Positions 38,744 to 49,790 are shown, counted from the first letter of the stretch. The stretch: 64,000 bases of DNA from VRUE01 sp963703335 (GCA_963703335.1 OY969812.1:1860001-1924000), one strand, 5' to 3'. Numbers and translations: made by a program. The notes: generated from the letters alone by a model not told the origin.

Positions 38744-39681
38744 CAGCCGAGCGCTTCCGTCACGTGCCACTCGTGGGTTTTCGGGTCACGTTGGAGTCCC
38801 AGCCGCAGCTCGCTGGTGACGCCGACCCGCAGAAGCGAGACGCTGAGTGTGTAGGTGTCGCCAAGGTGAGGGCCGGCCACGACGTTGAGCACCTTAGCCT
38901 TGGGCACTTTCACCCCTGCGGGCTGGCGCGGCGGGCGCCCCAAGAGCGAGTGCCTCAGCTGGGGCGTCGTGGTTTCCGCGAAGGCATTGCGGACCTTGGC
39001 TGTTTCCCGGCCAATCTCATAGAGAACAAAAGCCCCCGAGAACTGGCGCGCGACTTTGATTGCCGCTGGCCCGGCCACCTTCGCCGGCGCAGCCGAAGAA
39101 TCGCCGGTGTCCGCACCGCTGGAAGTTGCAACTTCTGAAGTTGAGTTGGCGGTCGCTGTCGAGCCGGTTGCCGCGGCGACTTCGGCCGCGCTCCCGGAGC
39201 CACCGCCATCCGCCTCGGCGGAAAAGTCCGGCTTTGCTCCCTGCAGGACGGGTGGAGCGGAGGGCGCCTCGGCGGCCGGGGCGGCTCGCGCGACCGGTGG
39301 CTCCGCCGGAGCCGCCGACTGGGCCAAGCTGGCATTTCCGTTGCTGTCTCCCGACGCCAAAACGAGCCCGAGCACGCCAACGCTGGCGGCAAGCAGCGCC
39401 AGCGCCGCCACGCCAACGGTCCGAACCGGTCCGCTCCAGCTCCCGGTCCGCTCCTGAAGCGGCCAGACGAGACCGCTCTCGATTGCCCAAACGATGCGCT
39501 CAAATGGCCATTTGACCACGTCGAACACGCGGCGGGCGGCATTAGCGCCGCCCCAAACCACGCGCTCCTCTACCGCGAAAGCGGCATTGGCAAGCGAAGA
39601 ACGGAGTGGGGCGGTGGTATCGATGCGGCGGCGTCCAAGCATTGGAAAAGTTCGGGCTGAGAGCTTATGTCGGATTCTCAC
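38743..39681 (-). CDS. single-pass membrane protein of unknown function, coupled to the cell-wall hydrolase
   Basis: I do not recognise the family. The 312-residue product has a cytoplasmic N-terminal region with amphipathic segments (EERVVWGGANAARRVFDVV), one membrane helix (VRTVGVAALALLAASVGVLG), a low-complexity Ala/Pro/Ser linker of about 100 residues, and a folded extracytoplasmic domain of about 110 residues (KVARQFSGAFVLYEIGRETA to the end). The layout resembles VirB8/TcpC-like or NTF2-like accessory proteins, but that is only an impression. GTG 39681 has AGGGA six bases upstream. The stop overlaps the hydrolase ATG, suggesting a partner or localisation factor for it. Confidence 0.75.
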   Translation of the reverse strand: MRIRHKLSARTFPMLGRRRIDTTAPLRSSLANAAFAVEERVVWGGANAARRVFDVVKWPFERIVWAIESGLVWPLQERTGSWSGPVRTVGVAALALLAASVGVLGLVLASGDSNGNASLAQSAAPAEPPVARAAPAAEAPSAPPVLQGAKPDFSAEADGGGSGSAAEVAAATGSTATANSTSEVATSSGADTGDSSAAPAKVAGPAAIKVARQFSGAFVLYEIGRETAKVRNAFAETTTPQLRHSLLGRPPRQPAGVKVPKAKVLNVVAGPHLGDTYTLSVSLLRVGVTSELRLGLQRDPKTHEWHVTEALG

Positions 39682-39760
39682 CCGGTTCCCTTAACACCAC
39701 ATAATGGGCTGTAGTTCCCATTTCCTCCAGCTCGGCGGCAAAATTGGGTCACGGAATGGG

Positions 39761-42329
<2,569 letters not shown>

Positions 42330-42343
<14 letters not shown>

Positions 42344-42638
42344 CGCCTTCTCCTTCCAGCTCTCTTAGCCTGCGTTCCAGCGCCAACACCCTCTCTACCC
42401 CCGCCAGGTTCAAGCCTTCGGCGGTCATCTGCTGGATACGGCGTAGCCGTTCGACGTCCCGTCGCGAGTAGAGACGGGTGTTCTTCGGCGAGCGCTTCGG
42501 TTGGATCAGCCCCCGCGCCTCGTATATCCGCAGCGTCTGCGGATGCATGTGAGCGAGCTCGGCCGCGACCGAGATCATGAAGACGCCCTGATCGGAGTCG
42601 ATCGAGACCTCGATCCGTTCGCGCCGCATCGCACTCAC
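42330..42638 (-). CDS. hspR: heat-shock repressor HspR (MerR family)
   Basis: HspR represses the dnaK operon in actinobacteria, usually with DnaK as co-repressor. The protein of about 102 residues has the MerR helix-turn-helix VFMISVAAELAHMHPQTLRI followed by YEARGLIQPKRSPKNTRLYS and a C-terminal dimer helix. I choose GTG 42638, which has GGAGG seven bases upstream; ATG 42629 is a weaker choice. Position between dnaJ and clpB is classic. A canonical HAIR operator was not found upstream of dnaK; only a degenerate inverted repeat (46387-46408) is visible. Confidence 0.92.
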
Positions 42639-42650
42639 CGGGTCGCCTCC

Positions 42651-42690
42651 GCATCCGACTTTGACCACACCAGGGTGTGGTCAATCTCGG
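42651..42690. repeat. repeated palindromic element, type C copy 1
   Basis: TTGACCACAC and GTGTGGTCAA (42661-42684) form a perfect 10-bp stem around CAGG, between dnaJ and hspR. Read on the minus strand, the wider element (CCGA-ATTGACCACAC-CTGG then GGTCAA-GTCGGATGCG) closely matches the element at 54582-54622, so it is a dispersed repeat and not a unique operator. It does not fit the HAIR consensus. An in-frame mini-ORF of 21 codons on the minus strand (42635-42700) runs through it, starting at an ATG that overlaps the dnaJ stop and ending in a TGA that overlaps the hspR GTG. It may couple translation but shows no other sign of being a gene. Confidence 0.65.
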
Positions 42691-42696
42691 AAGCGT

Positions 42697-43815
42697 TCAT
42701 CGTGCTGCCTTCCGCAGTAGGTCTGCTCGCGGGTCCGAGCCGTTGAAGGCCTCGGCCAGTTTCTCCGCCGCCGCCTCCTGCTCTTCGGTCAGCTTCTCCG
42801 GCATCTCGATCTCGAGCCGGTAGCGGATATCGCCGCGACCGCGACCCCTCGCCTTTGGCGCACCCTCGCCTTTGAGGCGCTGGATCGAGCCGTGCTTCGT
42901 CCCCTGCCCGACCTTGATCTTCTTCGTGCCTTCCAGCGTCGGCACCTCGATGGTCGCGCCGCGCAGCGCCTCGGCGATCGTGATCGGCACCATCACCTCG
43001 AGGTTGCCACCGTCGAGCCGTTTGAAGACCGGCGAGGCGGCGACGCGGGTGACGACGAAGAGATCCCCGGGAGGGCCACCGCGCTGGCCAGCCTCGCCCT
43101 TGCCGGCGAGGCGAATCCGCGCTCCGTCCTTGACCCCGGCCGGGACGTTGACTTTGTAGCGCTTGGTCTGCTGAGTCAGGCCCGAGCCGCCGCAGGTGGA
43201 GCAGGGGTCCTCGATGATCTGCCCCTGGCCGCCGCACTGCGGGCAGGGCTGGCTGATCGAGAAGAATCCCTGACTCTGGGCGTCGATGCCGCGTCCTTCG
43301 CAGCGGGGGCAGGTGATCGGGCGGGTCCCAGGTTTGGCGCCGCTGCCGTGGCAGGTCGGGCAGCGTTCGGCCTTCGGCACGGTGACGGTGACCTGGGCGC
43401 CGTTGACCGCTTGGTCGAAGCTAAGGCTGATCTCGGTTTCGAGGTCGCGACCGCGCACCTGCTGCGGCTGCGCCCGCCCACCGGCGCCGCCGCGACCGAA
43501 GAGGTTGGAGAAGATGTCGCTGACGTCGAAGCCGCCCGCGCCGGGGCCACCGGGCCCGAAAGGACCCGTACCGCCGGGCCCACCACCGCCAAAGCCGCCG
43601 AACATCCCGCCGCCAGCATCGTATTCCTTGCGCTTCTCGGGGTCTGAGAGCGTGTCGTAGGCCCCCTGGGCTTCCTTGAACTTCTCCTCCGCCTTCGGAT
43701 CGTCCGGGTTGCGGTCAGGGTGGTATTTGCGCGCCAGTTTCCGATGCGCCTTCTTGATCTCCTCCTCGGAAGCCCCTTTCGGGACCCCGAGCACCTTGTA
43801 GAGATCCTCAGCCAC
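42697..43815 (-). CDS. dnaJ: co-chaperone DnaJ
   Basis: DnaJ stimulates DnaK ATPase and delivers substrates. The 372-residue protein has the J-domain with the HPD tripeptide (ARKYHPDRNPDDPKA) and a Gly/Phe-rich linker (GGGMFGGFGGGGPGGTG). Four zinc-binding CxxCxGxG repeats follow: CPTCHGSGA, CPRCEGRG, CPQCGGQGQ and CSTCGGSGL. The C-terminal substrate-binding domain begins KRYKVNVPAGVKDGARIRLA. It lies three bases downstream of grpE and upstream of hspR in the operon. Confidence 0.97.
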   Translation of the reverse strand: MAEDLYKVLGVPKGASEEEIKKAHRKLARKYHPDRNPDDPKAEEKFKEAQGAYDTLSDPEKRKEYDAGGGMFGGFGGGGPGGTGPFGPGGPGAGGFDVSDIFSNLFGRGGAGGRAQPQQVRGRDLETEISLSFDQAVNGAQVTVTVPKAERCPTCHGSGAKPGTRPITCPRCEGRGIDAQSQGFFSISQPCPQCGGQGQIIEDPCSTCGGSGLTQQTKRYKVNVPAGVKDGARIRLAGKGEAGQRGGPPGDLFVVTRVAASPVFKRLDGGNLEVMVPITIAEALRGATIEVPTLEGTKKIKVGQGTKHGSIQRLKGEGAPKARGRGRGDIRYRLEIEMPEKLTEEQEAAAEKLAEAFNGSDPRADLLRKAAR

Positions 43816-43818
43816 CAG

Positions 43819-44442
43819 CTACTCGCTCACCACCACACGAGCAGGCCGAATCAACTGCTCCCCCAGCCGGTACCCCTTCTGCATCACCTCAACGACCGTC
43901 CCCGACTCGACCCCCTCTGCCGACGCCGTGGAAAGTGCCTCGTGGGCCATCGGGTCAAATTTCTCCCCCTTGGGATCCACAGCCTCGACCCCGTTCCGAC
44001 TCAACGAGTCCCGCAAGCTCCTGAACACGAGCAGCACCCCATGCGCCAACCCATCATCAGAGTCCCCCTCGGGGTCCAACCCCGCCGCCTGAATCGCCCT
44101 CTCGAGATCGTCCAAAACCGGCACGACCTCCCGCAACAGCTCACCCTTGCCGCGAGCGGTAGCCGCCTGAACCTCCGTCGTCATCCGCTTACGAAAGTTC
44201 TCGAAGTCAGCCTTGGTCCGCTTAGCGAGATCGAGGTACTCATCCCGCTCCCGCTTCGTGTTCTCGAGCAGCGCATCCAGATCTTGCTCGACCTGATCAG
44301 ACGCCTCTCCCGCGGGTGGCGGTGTAGGGGGGACCGCCCCCGAGGACGCTTTAGCGACCGCAGGGGGCGGTGGGTCCCCTGCACCGACAGGACCCGCGGG
44401 CGGGCGCTCGGTCCCTTGGTCGTCCCGAGGCTTCCCGCTCAT
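43819..44442 (-). CDS. grpE: nucleotide exchange factor GrpE
   Basis: GrpE releases ADP from DnaK. The 207-residue protein has a Pro/Ala-rich disordered N-terminus (PPTPPPAGEASDQ), the long helix with LAKRTKADFENFRKRM, then VVPVLDDLERAIQAAG. The beta-wing signature is KGEKFDPMAHEALS ending VVEVMQKGYRLGEQLIRPA. Its ATG overlaps the dnaK stop (ATGA at 44439-44442), and dnaJ follows, giving a coupled dnaK-grpE-dnaJ set. Confidence 0.97.
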   Translation of the reverse strand: MSGKPRDDQGTERPPAGPVGAGDPPPPAVAKASSGAVPPTPPPAGEASDQVEQDLDALLENTKRERDEYLDLAKRTKADFENFRKRMTTEVQAATARGKGELLREVVPVLDDLERAIQAAGLDPEGDSDDGLAHGVLLVFRSLRDSLSRNGVEAVDPKGEKFDPMAHEALSTASAEGVESGTVVEVMQKGYRLGEQLIRPARVVVSE

Positions 44443-46346
44443 TTGTCGTCGCCCTCATCGACCACCTCAGCGTCGACGACCTCCTCGTCATCGTCAGCCG
44501 AGCCCTCCGCAGACTCCCCGTCAGCCGACTGCGCCTGCGCTTCAGCCTGCGCCGCCGCATAGAGCTGCTCAGACACTTTCTGGAACGCCACCGTCAACGC
44601 TTCCGTCTTCGAGTTGATCTCCTCGACGCTCTCGGACGTCAACGCCTCGCGCGCGTCCTTGATCGCCGCCTCAATCGCCTCTTTGTCCGCCGCCTCGACT
44701 TTGTCGCCCAGCTCCTCGAGCTGTTTCTCCGACTGGTAGGCGGCGTTCTCGGCGAGGTTGCGCGCCTCGGCCAGATCGCGCTGCTTTTTGTCCTCCTCAG
44801 CGTGGGCCTCGGCGTCGGAGACCATGCTCTGGATCTCCTCCTCGGAGAGGCCGGAGCCGGACTGAATCTCGATTTTTTGCTCCTTCTGGGTGCCGAGGTC
44901 CTTCGCGGTGACGTGGATGATCCCGTTCGGGTCGATGTCGAAGGTGACCTCGATCTGCGGCATGCCGCGCGGCGCCGGCGGGATGCCGGTGAGCTGGAAC
45001 TTGCCCAAGCTCTTGTTGCCGCTTGCCATCTCGCGCTCGCCCTGCAGAACGTGGATCTCGACCGAGGGCTGGTTGTCGTCGGCGGTCGAGAAGATCTCCG
45101 ACTTCTTGGTCGGGATCGTCGTGTTGCGCTCGATCAACTTCGTCATCACGCCGCCTTTGGTCTCGATCCCGAGGGTCAGCGGGGTGACGTCGAGTAGCAG
45201 CACGTCCTTGACGTCGCCGGCCAGGACACCGGCCTGGATCGCGGCGCCGACGGCGACGACCTCGTCCGGGTTGACGCCCTGGTGCGGATCCTTGCCGGTC
45301 AGCTCCTTGACCCGCTCGCGCACCGCCGGCATCCGGGTCATGCCGCCGACGAGGACGACGTGGTCGACTCCTTCGCCGGCGTCGTCAAGCGCCCGTTTGA
45401 CCGGGCCGACGACGCGCTCCAGCAGCTCAGCGGTCAGCTCGTTCAGCTTCGAGCGGGTCAGCTTCATGTCGAGGTGCTTGGGCTGTCCCTCGACCGCGGT
45501 GATGAAGGGCAGGTTGATCTGCGTCTCCTGCGCCGAGGAGAGCTCGATCTTCGCCTTCTCCGCCGCCTCGTAGAGGCGCTGCAGCGAGTTCTTGTCGGCG
45601 GCGAGGTCGACACCCTGGTCGCGTTTGAACTCGGCGACCAGCCACTCGACGATCGCCTTGTCCCAGTTGTCGCCGCCGAGGTGGTTGTCGCCGGCGGTCG
45701 CCTTCACTTCGAAGACGCCGTCGCCGATGTCGAGCACGGAGACGTCGAAGGTGCCGCCGCCGAGGTCGAAGACGAGGATCGTGTGGTCCGCCGTCTCCTT
45801 GTCGAGCCCGTAGGCGAGCGAGGCGGCGGTCGGCTCGTTGATGATCCGCTTCACCTCGAGGCCGGCGATTTTGCCTGCGTCCTTGGTTGCCTGGCGCTGG
45901 TCGTCGTTGAAGTAGGCGGGAACCGTGATCACGGCGCTGTCGACCGTCTCGCCGAGCTTCGCTTCGGCGTCGGCCTTCAGCTTCTGCAGGATCATTGCGC
46001 TGATCTCCGGTGGGCTGTACTGCTTGCCGCGTACGTCGACGCGGACGTCGCCGTTGGGGCCGGCCTCGACTTTGTAGGGGACGATCGTCTCCTCCTCTTT
46101 GACTTCGGCCTCCTTGCGGCCCATGAAGCGCTTGATCGAGAAGATCGTGTTCTCGGGATTCATCACCGCCTGGCGCTTGGCGACGGTGCCGACGAGGCGG
46201 TCGCCGGACTCGCTGAATGCGACCACCGACGGGGTCGTGCGCCCGCCCTCCGCGTTCTCCAGTACGGTCGGCTCGCCGCCCTCCAGGACAGCAACGCAGG
46301 AGTTGGTCGTGCCCAGGTCGATCCCGATTGTCTTACCCACTATCAA
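44439..46346 (-). CDS. dnaK: molecular chaperone DnaK (Hsp70)
   Basis: This 635-residue Hsp70 starts GKTIGIDLGTTNSCVAVLEG. It carries the other two Hsp70 signatures, ILVFDLGGGTFDVSVLDIG and VVLVGGMTRMPAVRERVKEL, and NEPTAASLAYGLDKE. The substrate-binding domain begins after VLLLDVTPLTLGIETKGGVM. The C-terminal helical lid ends in an acidic Ala/Glu/Asp tail (DDDEEVVDAEVVDEGDDK). It leads the five-gene heat-shock operon. A sigma-A-like promoter is visible 40-70 bases upstream. Confidence 0.98.
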   Translation of the reverse strand: MIVGKTIGIDLGTTNSCVAVLEGGEPTVLENAEGGRTTPSVVAFSESGDRLVGTVAKRQAVMNPENTIFSIKRFMGRKEAEVKEEETIVPYKVEAGPNGDVRVDVRGKQYSPPEISAMILQKLKADAEAKLGETVDSAVITVPAYFNDDQRQATKDAGKIAGLEVKRIINEPTAASLAYGLDKETADHTILVFDLGGGTFDVSVLDIGDGVFEVKATAGDNHLGGDNWDKAIVEWLVAEFKRDQGVDLAADKNSLQRLYEAAEKAKIELSSAQETQINLPFITAVEGQPKHLDMKLTRSKLNELTAELLERVVGPVKRALDDAGEGVDHVVLVGGMTRMPAVRERVKELTGKDPHQGVNPDEVVAVGAAIQAGVLAGDVKDVLLLDVTPLTLGIETKGGVMTKLIERNTTIPTKKSEIFSTADDNQPSVEIHVLQGEREMASGNKSLGKFQLTGIPPAPRGMPQIEVTFDIDPNGIIHVTAKDLGTQKEQKIEIQSGSGLSEEEIQSMVSDAEAHAEEDKKQRDLAEARNLAENAAYQSEKQLEELGDKVEAADKEAIEAAIKDAREALTSESVEEINSKTEALTVAFQKVSEQLYAAAQAEAQAQSADGESAEGSADDDEEVVDAEVVDEGDDK

Positions 46347-46389
46347 GTACCTCCAGCTCTAGTTCGTCTGCCTAAGAAATCTAAGCGCG

Positions 46390-46417
46390 AGTATGGCAGA
46401 TCACTCACCGAATGCAA
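46390..46417 (-). promoter_or_regulatory. possible sigma-A promoter of the dnaK operon with a degenerate inverted repeat
   Basis: On the minus strand, TTGCAT (46412-46417) and CATACT (46390-46395) are 16 bases apart, about 45-70 bases before the dnaK ATG. Overlapping them, GTGAGT and ACTCGC form an imperfect inverted repeat spaced by 10 bases (46387-46408). It recalls the HspR-type HAIR site, but the spacing and arms do not match it. This is weak evidence from pattern only. Confidence 0.35.
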
Positions 46418-46509
46418 ATCATTGGTGCGTATAGTGGGTTGCGGGTATTGGAGGCGCCTCGACGACATCGATCTCGCTGACCGCAGATCGCCGACGAAGA
46501 GGAGACAAC

Positions 46510-47715
46510 TTGAATCACGCTCGCGTAGCCACCCGGCGAATCGCCGTCTTGCTCGCCCTCGCCAGCGCGCTGGCCTTTGCCCTGCTGCCCGGCCTCGCGA
46601 TGGCGAAGTCCGGCAAGCACCAGAGCCCGCCGAAGGAAGTCAACGTGATGACCCGCAACCTCTACCTCGGTGCGGATCTCACTCCGGCGATTACTGCCTC
46701 GGGCTTGACCGCGTTCACCGAAGCGACGGGGCAGATCCTGCGCGAAGTCACCGCCAACAACTTCCCCACTCGCGCCAAGGGCCTTGCTCAGGAGATCCTC
46801 AAAAAGAAGCCGGACTTGGTCGGTCTGCAGGAGGTCGCGCTCTGGCGCACCGGTCCGCCCAGCCTAGAAGTCTTCCTCAATTCGGGCGCCAAACCGACGG
46901 CAACCGCCGTCCGCTACGACTACCTCACCGAACTGCTCACCCAGCTCAACAAGGGCAAAGGTAAAGGCGGCAAAGGCAAGCCGCAGTACCGCGTCGCCAT
47001 CTCCCAGGACGAGTTCGACTTCGAAGCGCCCGCCAACGAGAACGGCGTTGCCGGCGACGGTCCCAACGGGGCGATCGCCAACGCCGAGATCAACGGCAGG
47101 CTGACGATGCGCGACGTAATCCTGGTCCGCAACGGCGCAGGCGTCACCTTCAAACACCCGCAGGCGGCGCACTTCGCCAACCTCCTGGTCGTCACGGTCT
47201 CAGGTGTCAACCTCTCGGTTACCCGCGGCTGGACGGCGGTCGACGCGAAGGTGCGGGGCAGCCATACCTTCCGTTTCGTCAACACCCACCTGGAGGCGTT
47301 TGACCCCGCGACCCAGGTGCCGAGCATTCGGGCGCTGCAGGCGGGTGAACTGGTCGCCCCAGGCGGTCCGGCAACGACCAGCCTGCCCGTTGTCCTCCTC
47401 GGTGACCTCAACTCCGACGACGACACGGTGGAACCGGGCGATCAGCAGGCCTACCGCACCCTGCTCGGTGCCGGAATGCGCGAGCGCAGCACCAACGATC
47501 CGCTCAGCTGCTGCATCAAGTCGAGCCTGCTCGCGGTGGGGGCCGGCGGCAGCGTGGCCGACTTCGACCACCAGGTGGATCACGTGATGACGCGCGATCC
47601 CAAGGAAATCAAGCTGAAAGCCTCATCCGTAACCGGCCGCCAGCCGGCCAACGGCTTCTGGGACTCAGACCACGCCGGCCTCTTCAGCTCTTTGAGCTTT
47701 CGTCTCCCCCACTGA
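46510..47715 (+). CDS. secreted endonuclease/exonuclease/phosphatase-family protein
   Basis: This 401-residue protein has an export signal (RIAVLLALASALAFALLPGL, cleavage near AMA-KSG) and an EEP-fold domain. VNVMTRNLYLGADLTPAI contains the early Asn, DLVGLQEVALWR the metal-binding Glu, HTFRFVNTHLEAFDP the His, VVLLGDLNSDDDTVEP the Asp/Asn pair, and FWDSDHAGLFSSL the terminal Asp-His. The substrate could be a nucleic acid, phospholipid or inositol phosphate; sequence does not decide. A Lys/Gly-rich insertion (KGKGKGGKGKP) lies in the middle. TTG 46510 has AGAGGAG just upstream. It is divergent from dnaK and followed by a long inverted-repeat element. Confidence 0.87.
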   Translation: MNHARVATRRIAVLLALASALAFALLPGLAMAKSGKHQSPPKEVNVMTRNLYLGADLTPAITASGLTAFTEATGQILREVTANNFPTRAKGLAQEILKKKPDLVGLQEVALWRTGPPSLEVFLNSGAKPTATAVRYDYLTELLTQLNKGKGKGGKGKPQYRVAISQDEFDFEAPANENGVAGDGPNGAIANAEINGRLTMRDVILVRNGAGVTFKHPQAAHFANLLVVTVSGVNLSVTRGWTAVDAKVRGSHTFRFVNTHLEAFDPATQVPSIRALQAGELVAPGGPATTSLPVVLLGDLNSDDDTVEPGDQQAYRTLLGAGMRERSTNDPLSCCIKSSLLAVGAGGSVADFDHQVDHVMTRDPKEIKLKASSVTGRQPANGFWDSDHAGLFSSLSFRLPH

Positions 47716-47732
47716 TTACGAGTCAATGACAT

Positions 47733-47843
47733 AGCCCATCACCGGCAGGGGTGGAGCGTCTTGCACTTTTTCGGCAATCCAACCTCGGACGGCCCAGCCG
47801 TTCCACCGAAAAAGTTAAGCGGAACCCCTGCCGGTGATGGGCT
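47733..47843. repeat. long inverted-repeat element, type A copy 1
   Basis: Arms 47733-47752 and 47824-47843 are perfectly complementary over 20 bases (left arm AGCCCATCACCGGCAGGGGT). The inner stem is ACTTTTTCGG (47765-47774) with CCGAAAAAGT (47806-47815). Read on the minus strand, the inner flanks match copy A2 (62459-62574) almost base for base: TTCC-CTTAACTTTTTCGG on one side and CGAAAAAGTGCAAGACG on the other. The outer arms differ between the copies. The centre carries the 13-base block found in copy B1 (47784-47796, minus strand). It lies between convergent gene ends. Confidence 0.88.
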
Positions 47844-47848
47844 GCGGC

Positions 47849-48268
47849 TTAGCCCTCACCAGCAGTACGGGCGACGAATTCGGCGACTTCCTGCGCCTGC
47901 TCTTTGTTGAGGATGCCGCCCGGCATCCGGCCTGGCGTGGTGCTGCTGTCGACGCCAACTTCGACCGCGTTGAGAACACGACCTTCAGTTGCTTTGATCG
48001 TCGAGGCGGCGCTGGCGCCTTCCGGCGGGCCGGAGGGGGCCAGCAGTTCGTCGAGGTCGGGGCCGTAGTTGCCATCGGTCCCAGCCGCGTAGAGCGTGTG
48101 GCAGGTGCCGCAATTGGTCTGGAAGAGGCTCTGCCCGGATTCGAGATCCGCTGACACCTCTTGGGCACCCCGCGCGGCGTCTCCGTCAGAGCGGAAAGCG
48201 AGCCAAGGAATCAGGACGGCGAGGAATATGACCACCAGCCCGAAGACGATGAAGGTCTTTTTGCTCAT
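47849..48268 (-). CDS. membrane-anchored monohaem cytochrome c
   Basis: A protein of about 139 residues with an N-terminal anchor (FIVFGLVVIFLAVLIPWLAF) and a cytochrome c domain outside the membrane. The haem is attached at CGTCH (residues 53-57 in FQTNCGTCHTLYAAG) and the methionine ligand is in TPGRMPGG. It is likely an electron carrier to a terminal oxidase. Its ATG overlaps the stop of nth, an odd operon partner for a cytochrome, and no cytochrome assembly gene is near. Confidence 0.9.
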   Translation of the reverse strand: MSKKTFIVFGLVVIFLAVLIPWLAFRSDGDAARGAQEVSADLESGQSLFQTNCGTCHTLYAAGTDGNYGPDLDELLAPSGPPEGASAASTIKATEGRVLNAVEVGVDSSTTPGRMPGGILNKEQAQEVAEFVARTAGEG

Positions 48269-48930
48269 TTGCGCCCGGCACGGTACCAGGGACACATTCG
48301 GCGCAGCTCGCACTCTGCGCAGCGCGGTTTCGGGCGGCAGACCTCGCGCCCATGTCGGATCAGATTCATATGCAGCTCGAAGGCATCCTCTGGATCGACC
48401 ACGGCCATCATCTCGTCGTGAGCGCGCTCGAAGGAGGCTTTCTCGGGGAAGAAGCCAAGTCGCCCGCCGACTCGGTGGATATGCACGTCGACGGGAATCT
48501 CGGCGATGCCCCAAGTGAACATCAGCACGCAGGCAGCTGTTTTGCGGCCCACGCCGGGCAGCGAATCGAGGTAGGCCATCGACTCGGCCGGGGCCGCCGT
48601 CTCCGTCCAATCGAGGTCGGGATGCTCGCCAAGCTGCTCGAGGATCGCCTGGATCCGCGGCGCCTTCTGCTTGCCGAGGCCACCTGGGCGGATCGCCTCC
48701 TCGACCTCGCTGACCGGCGCGTCGCGCACTTCCTCCCAATTGGGAAAGCGCTCGCGCAGGGCGGCAAAGGCGCGATCGCGGTTGCGGTCGTTGGTGTGCT
48801 GCGAGAGCACCGTCTTGATCAGCTCTGCGATCGGGTGGCCATGCGGTTCATTGACCGGCTCGCCATACATCGCGCGCAAGCGGTCGCGGATTGCGCGCAC
48901 GCGGCGTTTCGGCGGTCGCTTCCAGTCCAT
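48265..48930 (-). CDS. nth: endonuclease III (DNA glycosylase/AP lyase)
   Basis: Nth removes oxidised pyrimidines and nicks at AP sites. The 221-residue protein has the helix-hairpin-helix with the catalytic lysine (LPGVGRKTAACVLMF) and the catalytic aspartate (IPVDVHIHRVGGRLG). It also has the 4Fe-4S cluster loop with Cys spacing 6-2-5 (CRPKPRCAECELRRMC). SQHTNDRNRDRAF replaces the more frequent SQxTD motif with SQHTN. Its stop overlaps the cytochrome c start and it is divergent from an alpha/beta hydrolase. Confidence 0.94.
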   Translation of the reverse strand: MDWKRPPKRRVRAIRDRLRAMYGEPVNEPHGHPIAELIKTVLSQHTNDRNRDRAFAALRERFPNWEEVRDAPVSEVEEAIRPGGLGKQKAPRIQAILEQLGEHPDLDWTETAAPAESMAYLDSLPGVGRKTAACVLMFTWGIAEIPVDVHIHRVGGRLGFFPEKASFERAHDEMMAVVDPEDAFELHMNLIRHGREVCRPKPRCAECELRRMCPWYRAGRK

Positions 48931-48965
48931 GCTTCGCGGACCCTAGTCCGGCATATGGTTCGGGT

Positions 48966-49790
48966 GTGGCCGGCGCGATCGAAGAGGGGGAGCTGCGAGT
49001 CGACGGCGTGACCGTCTTCTACCGGCGCGTCCCGGGCGAGGGCACGCCGACCGTCTACTGCCACGGCAACCCGACCCACGGCGAGGACTGGCTGCCCTTT
49101 CTCGAGCAGGGCGGGAGGCCGGCGATCGCGATCGACATGCCGGGCTGGGGCCGCTCGGACCGACCCGACCCGGCGCGGTTCGACTACTCGATGTACGGGC
49201 TCTCGGCGTTTCTCGAGAAGTGCCTCCGCGAGCTGGGAGTGGAGCGTCGCAAGCTCGTCGTCCACGACTGGGGCAGCCTCGCCCTGATCGGGGTGCAGCG
49301 GCGCCCCGAGCTGGTCGAGAAGCTCGTCGTGATCAATGCGATTCCTCTGCTGCCCGGCTTCCGCTGGCACTGGGTCGCGCAGATCTGGCGCCGCCGCGGC
49401 CTCGGCGAGATCGCCAACGCGACCACCACCAAGTCGTCGATGGGATTGGTCATGCGCCAGCTCTCTGGCGATCGCCGGGCGATGCCGCCGCAGTTCATCG
49501 AGACGATCTGGCGCCATATGGACCACGGAACCAACGAGGCCACGCTCGCTCTCTACCGCCACGCCGACCCCAACCGCCTCGCCCTCGCTGGCAAGGACCT
49601 CAACCGCCTGGAGTGTCCCTCCCTGGTCCTCTGGGGAGCAAATGACCCGTTCCTCCAATTCCGCTTCGGAGAGGCCTACGCTCGATCCCTCCCAAACTCC
49701 ACGCTCCAAGTCGTCCCCGCGGCCGGCCACTGGCCATGGATCGACGATGTGCGGGTCGTTGACACGGTCCTTGACTTTCTCGCCCGTTAA
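48966..49790 (+). CDS. alpha/beta hydrolase (haloalkane dehalogenase / epoxide hydrolase-like)
   Basis: A 274-residue alpha/beta hydrolase counted from GTG 48966. The oxyanion-hole segment VYCHGNPTHGEDWLPFL has the HGxP motif. The nucleophile elbow is LVVHDWGSLALIG, with aspartate in place of serine, as in haloalkane dehalogenases and epoxide hydrolases. The acid is probably in WGANDPFLQF and the base histidine in AAGHWPWID. Substrate unknown. The first 20 or so codons of a longer open frame (from 48891) are antisense to nth and rejected. It precedes the inositol-lipid genes on the same strand, with 21 bases to the PAP2 gene. Confidence 0.88.
   Translation: MAGAIEEGELRVDGVTVFYRRVPGEGTPTVYCHGNPTHGEDWLPFLEQGGRPAIAIDMPGWGRSDRPDPARFDYSMYGLSAFLEKCLRELGVERRKLVVHDWGSLALIGVQRRPELVEKLVVINAIPLLPGFRWHWVAQIWRRRGLGEIANATTTKSSMGLVMRQLSGDRRAMPPQFIETIWRHMDHGTNEATLALYRHADPNRLALAGKDLNRLECPSLVLWGANDPFLQFRFGEAYARSLPNSTLQVVPAAGHWPWIDDVRVVDTVLDFLAR

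Noticed and set aside
37370..38854. 494-codon plus-strand frame opposite the cell-wall hydrolase
   Set aside because: Low-complexity Gly/Arg/Val translation with no motif; the opposite strand has signal peptide, catalytic motifs and operon overlaps.
42661..42684. The palindrome between dnaJ and hspR as a HAIR operator for HspR
   Set aside because: It does not match CTTGAGT-N7-ACTCAAG, and a near copy occurs at an unrelated place (54582-54617), so it is a repeat.
47733..47843. Resemblance of GTTAAGC / ACTTAAC in type A elements to integron attC core sites
   Set aside because: The motif is found only on one side of the palindrome, no integrase or cassette-like array is present, and the other side has GTGCAAGACG instead.
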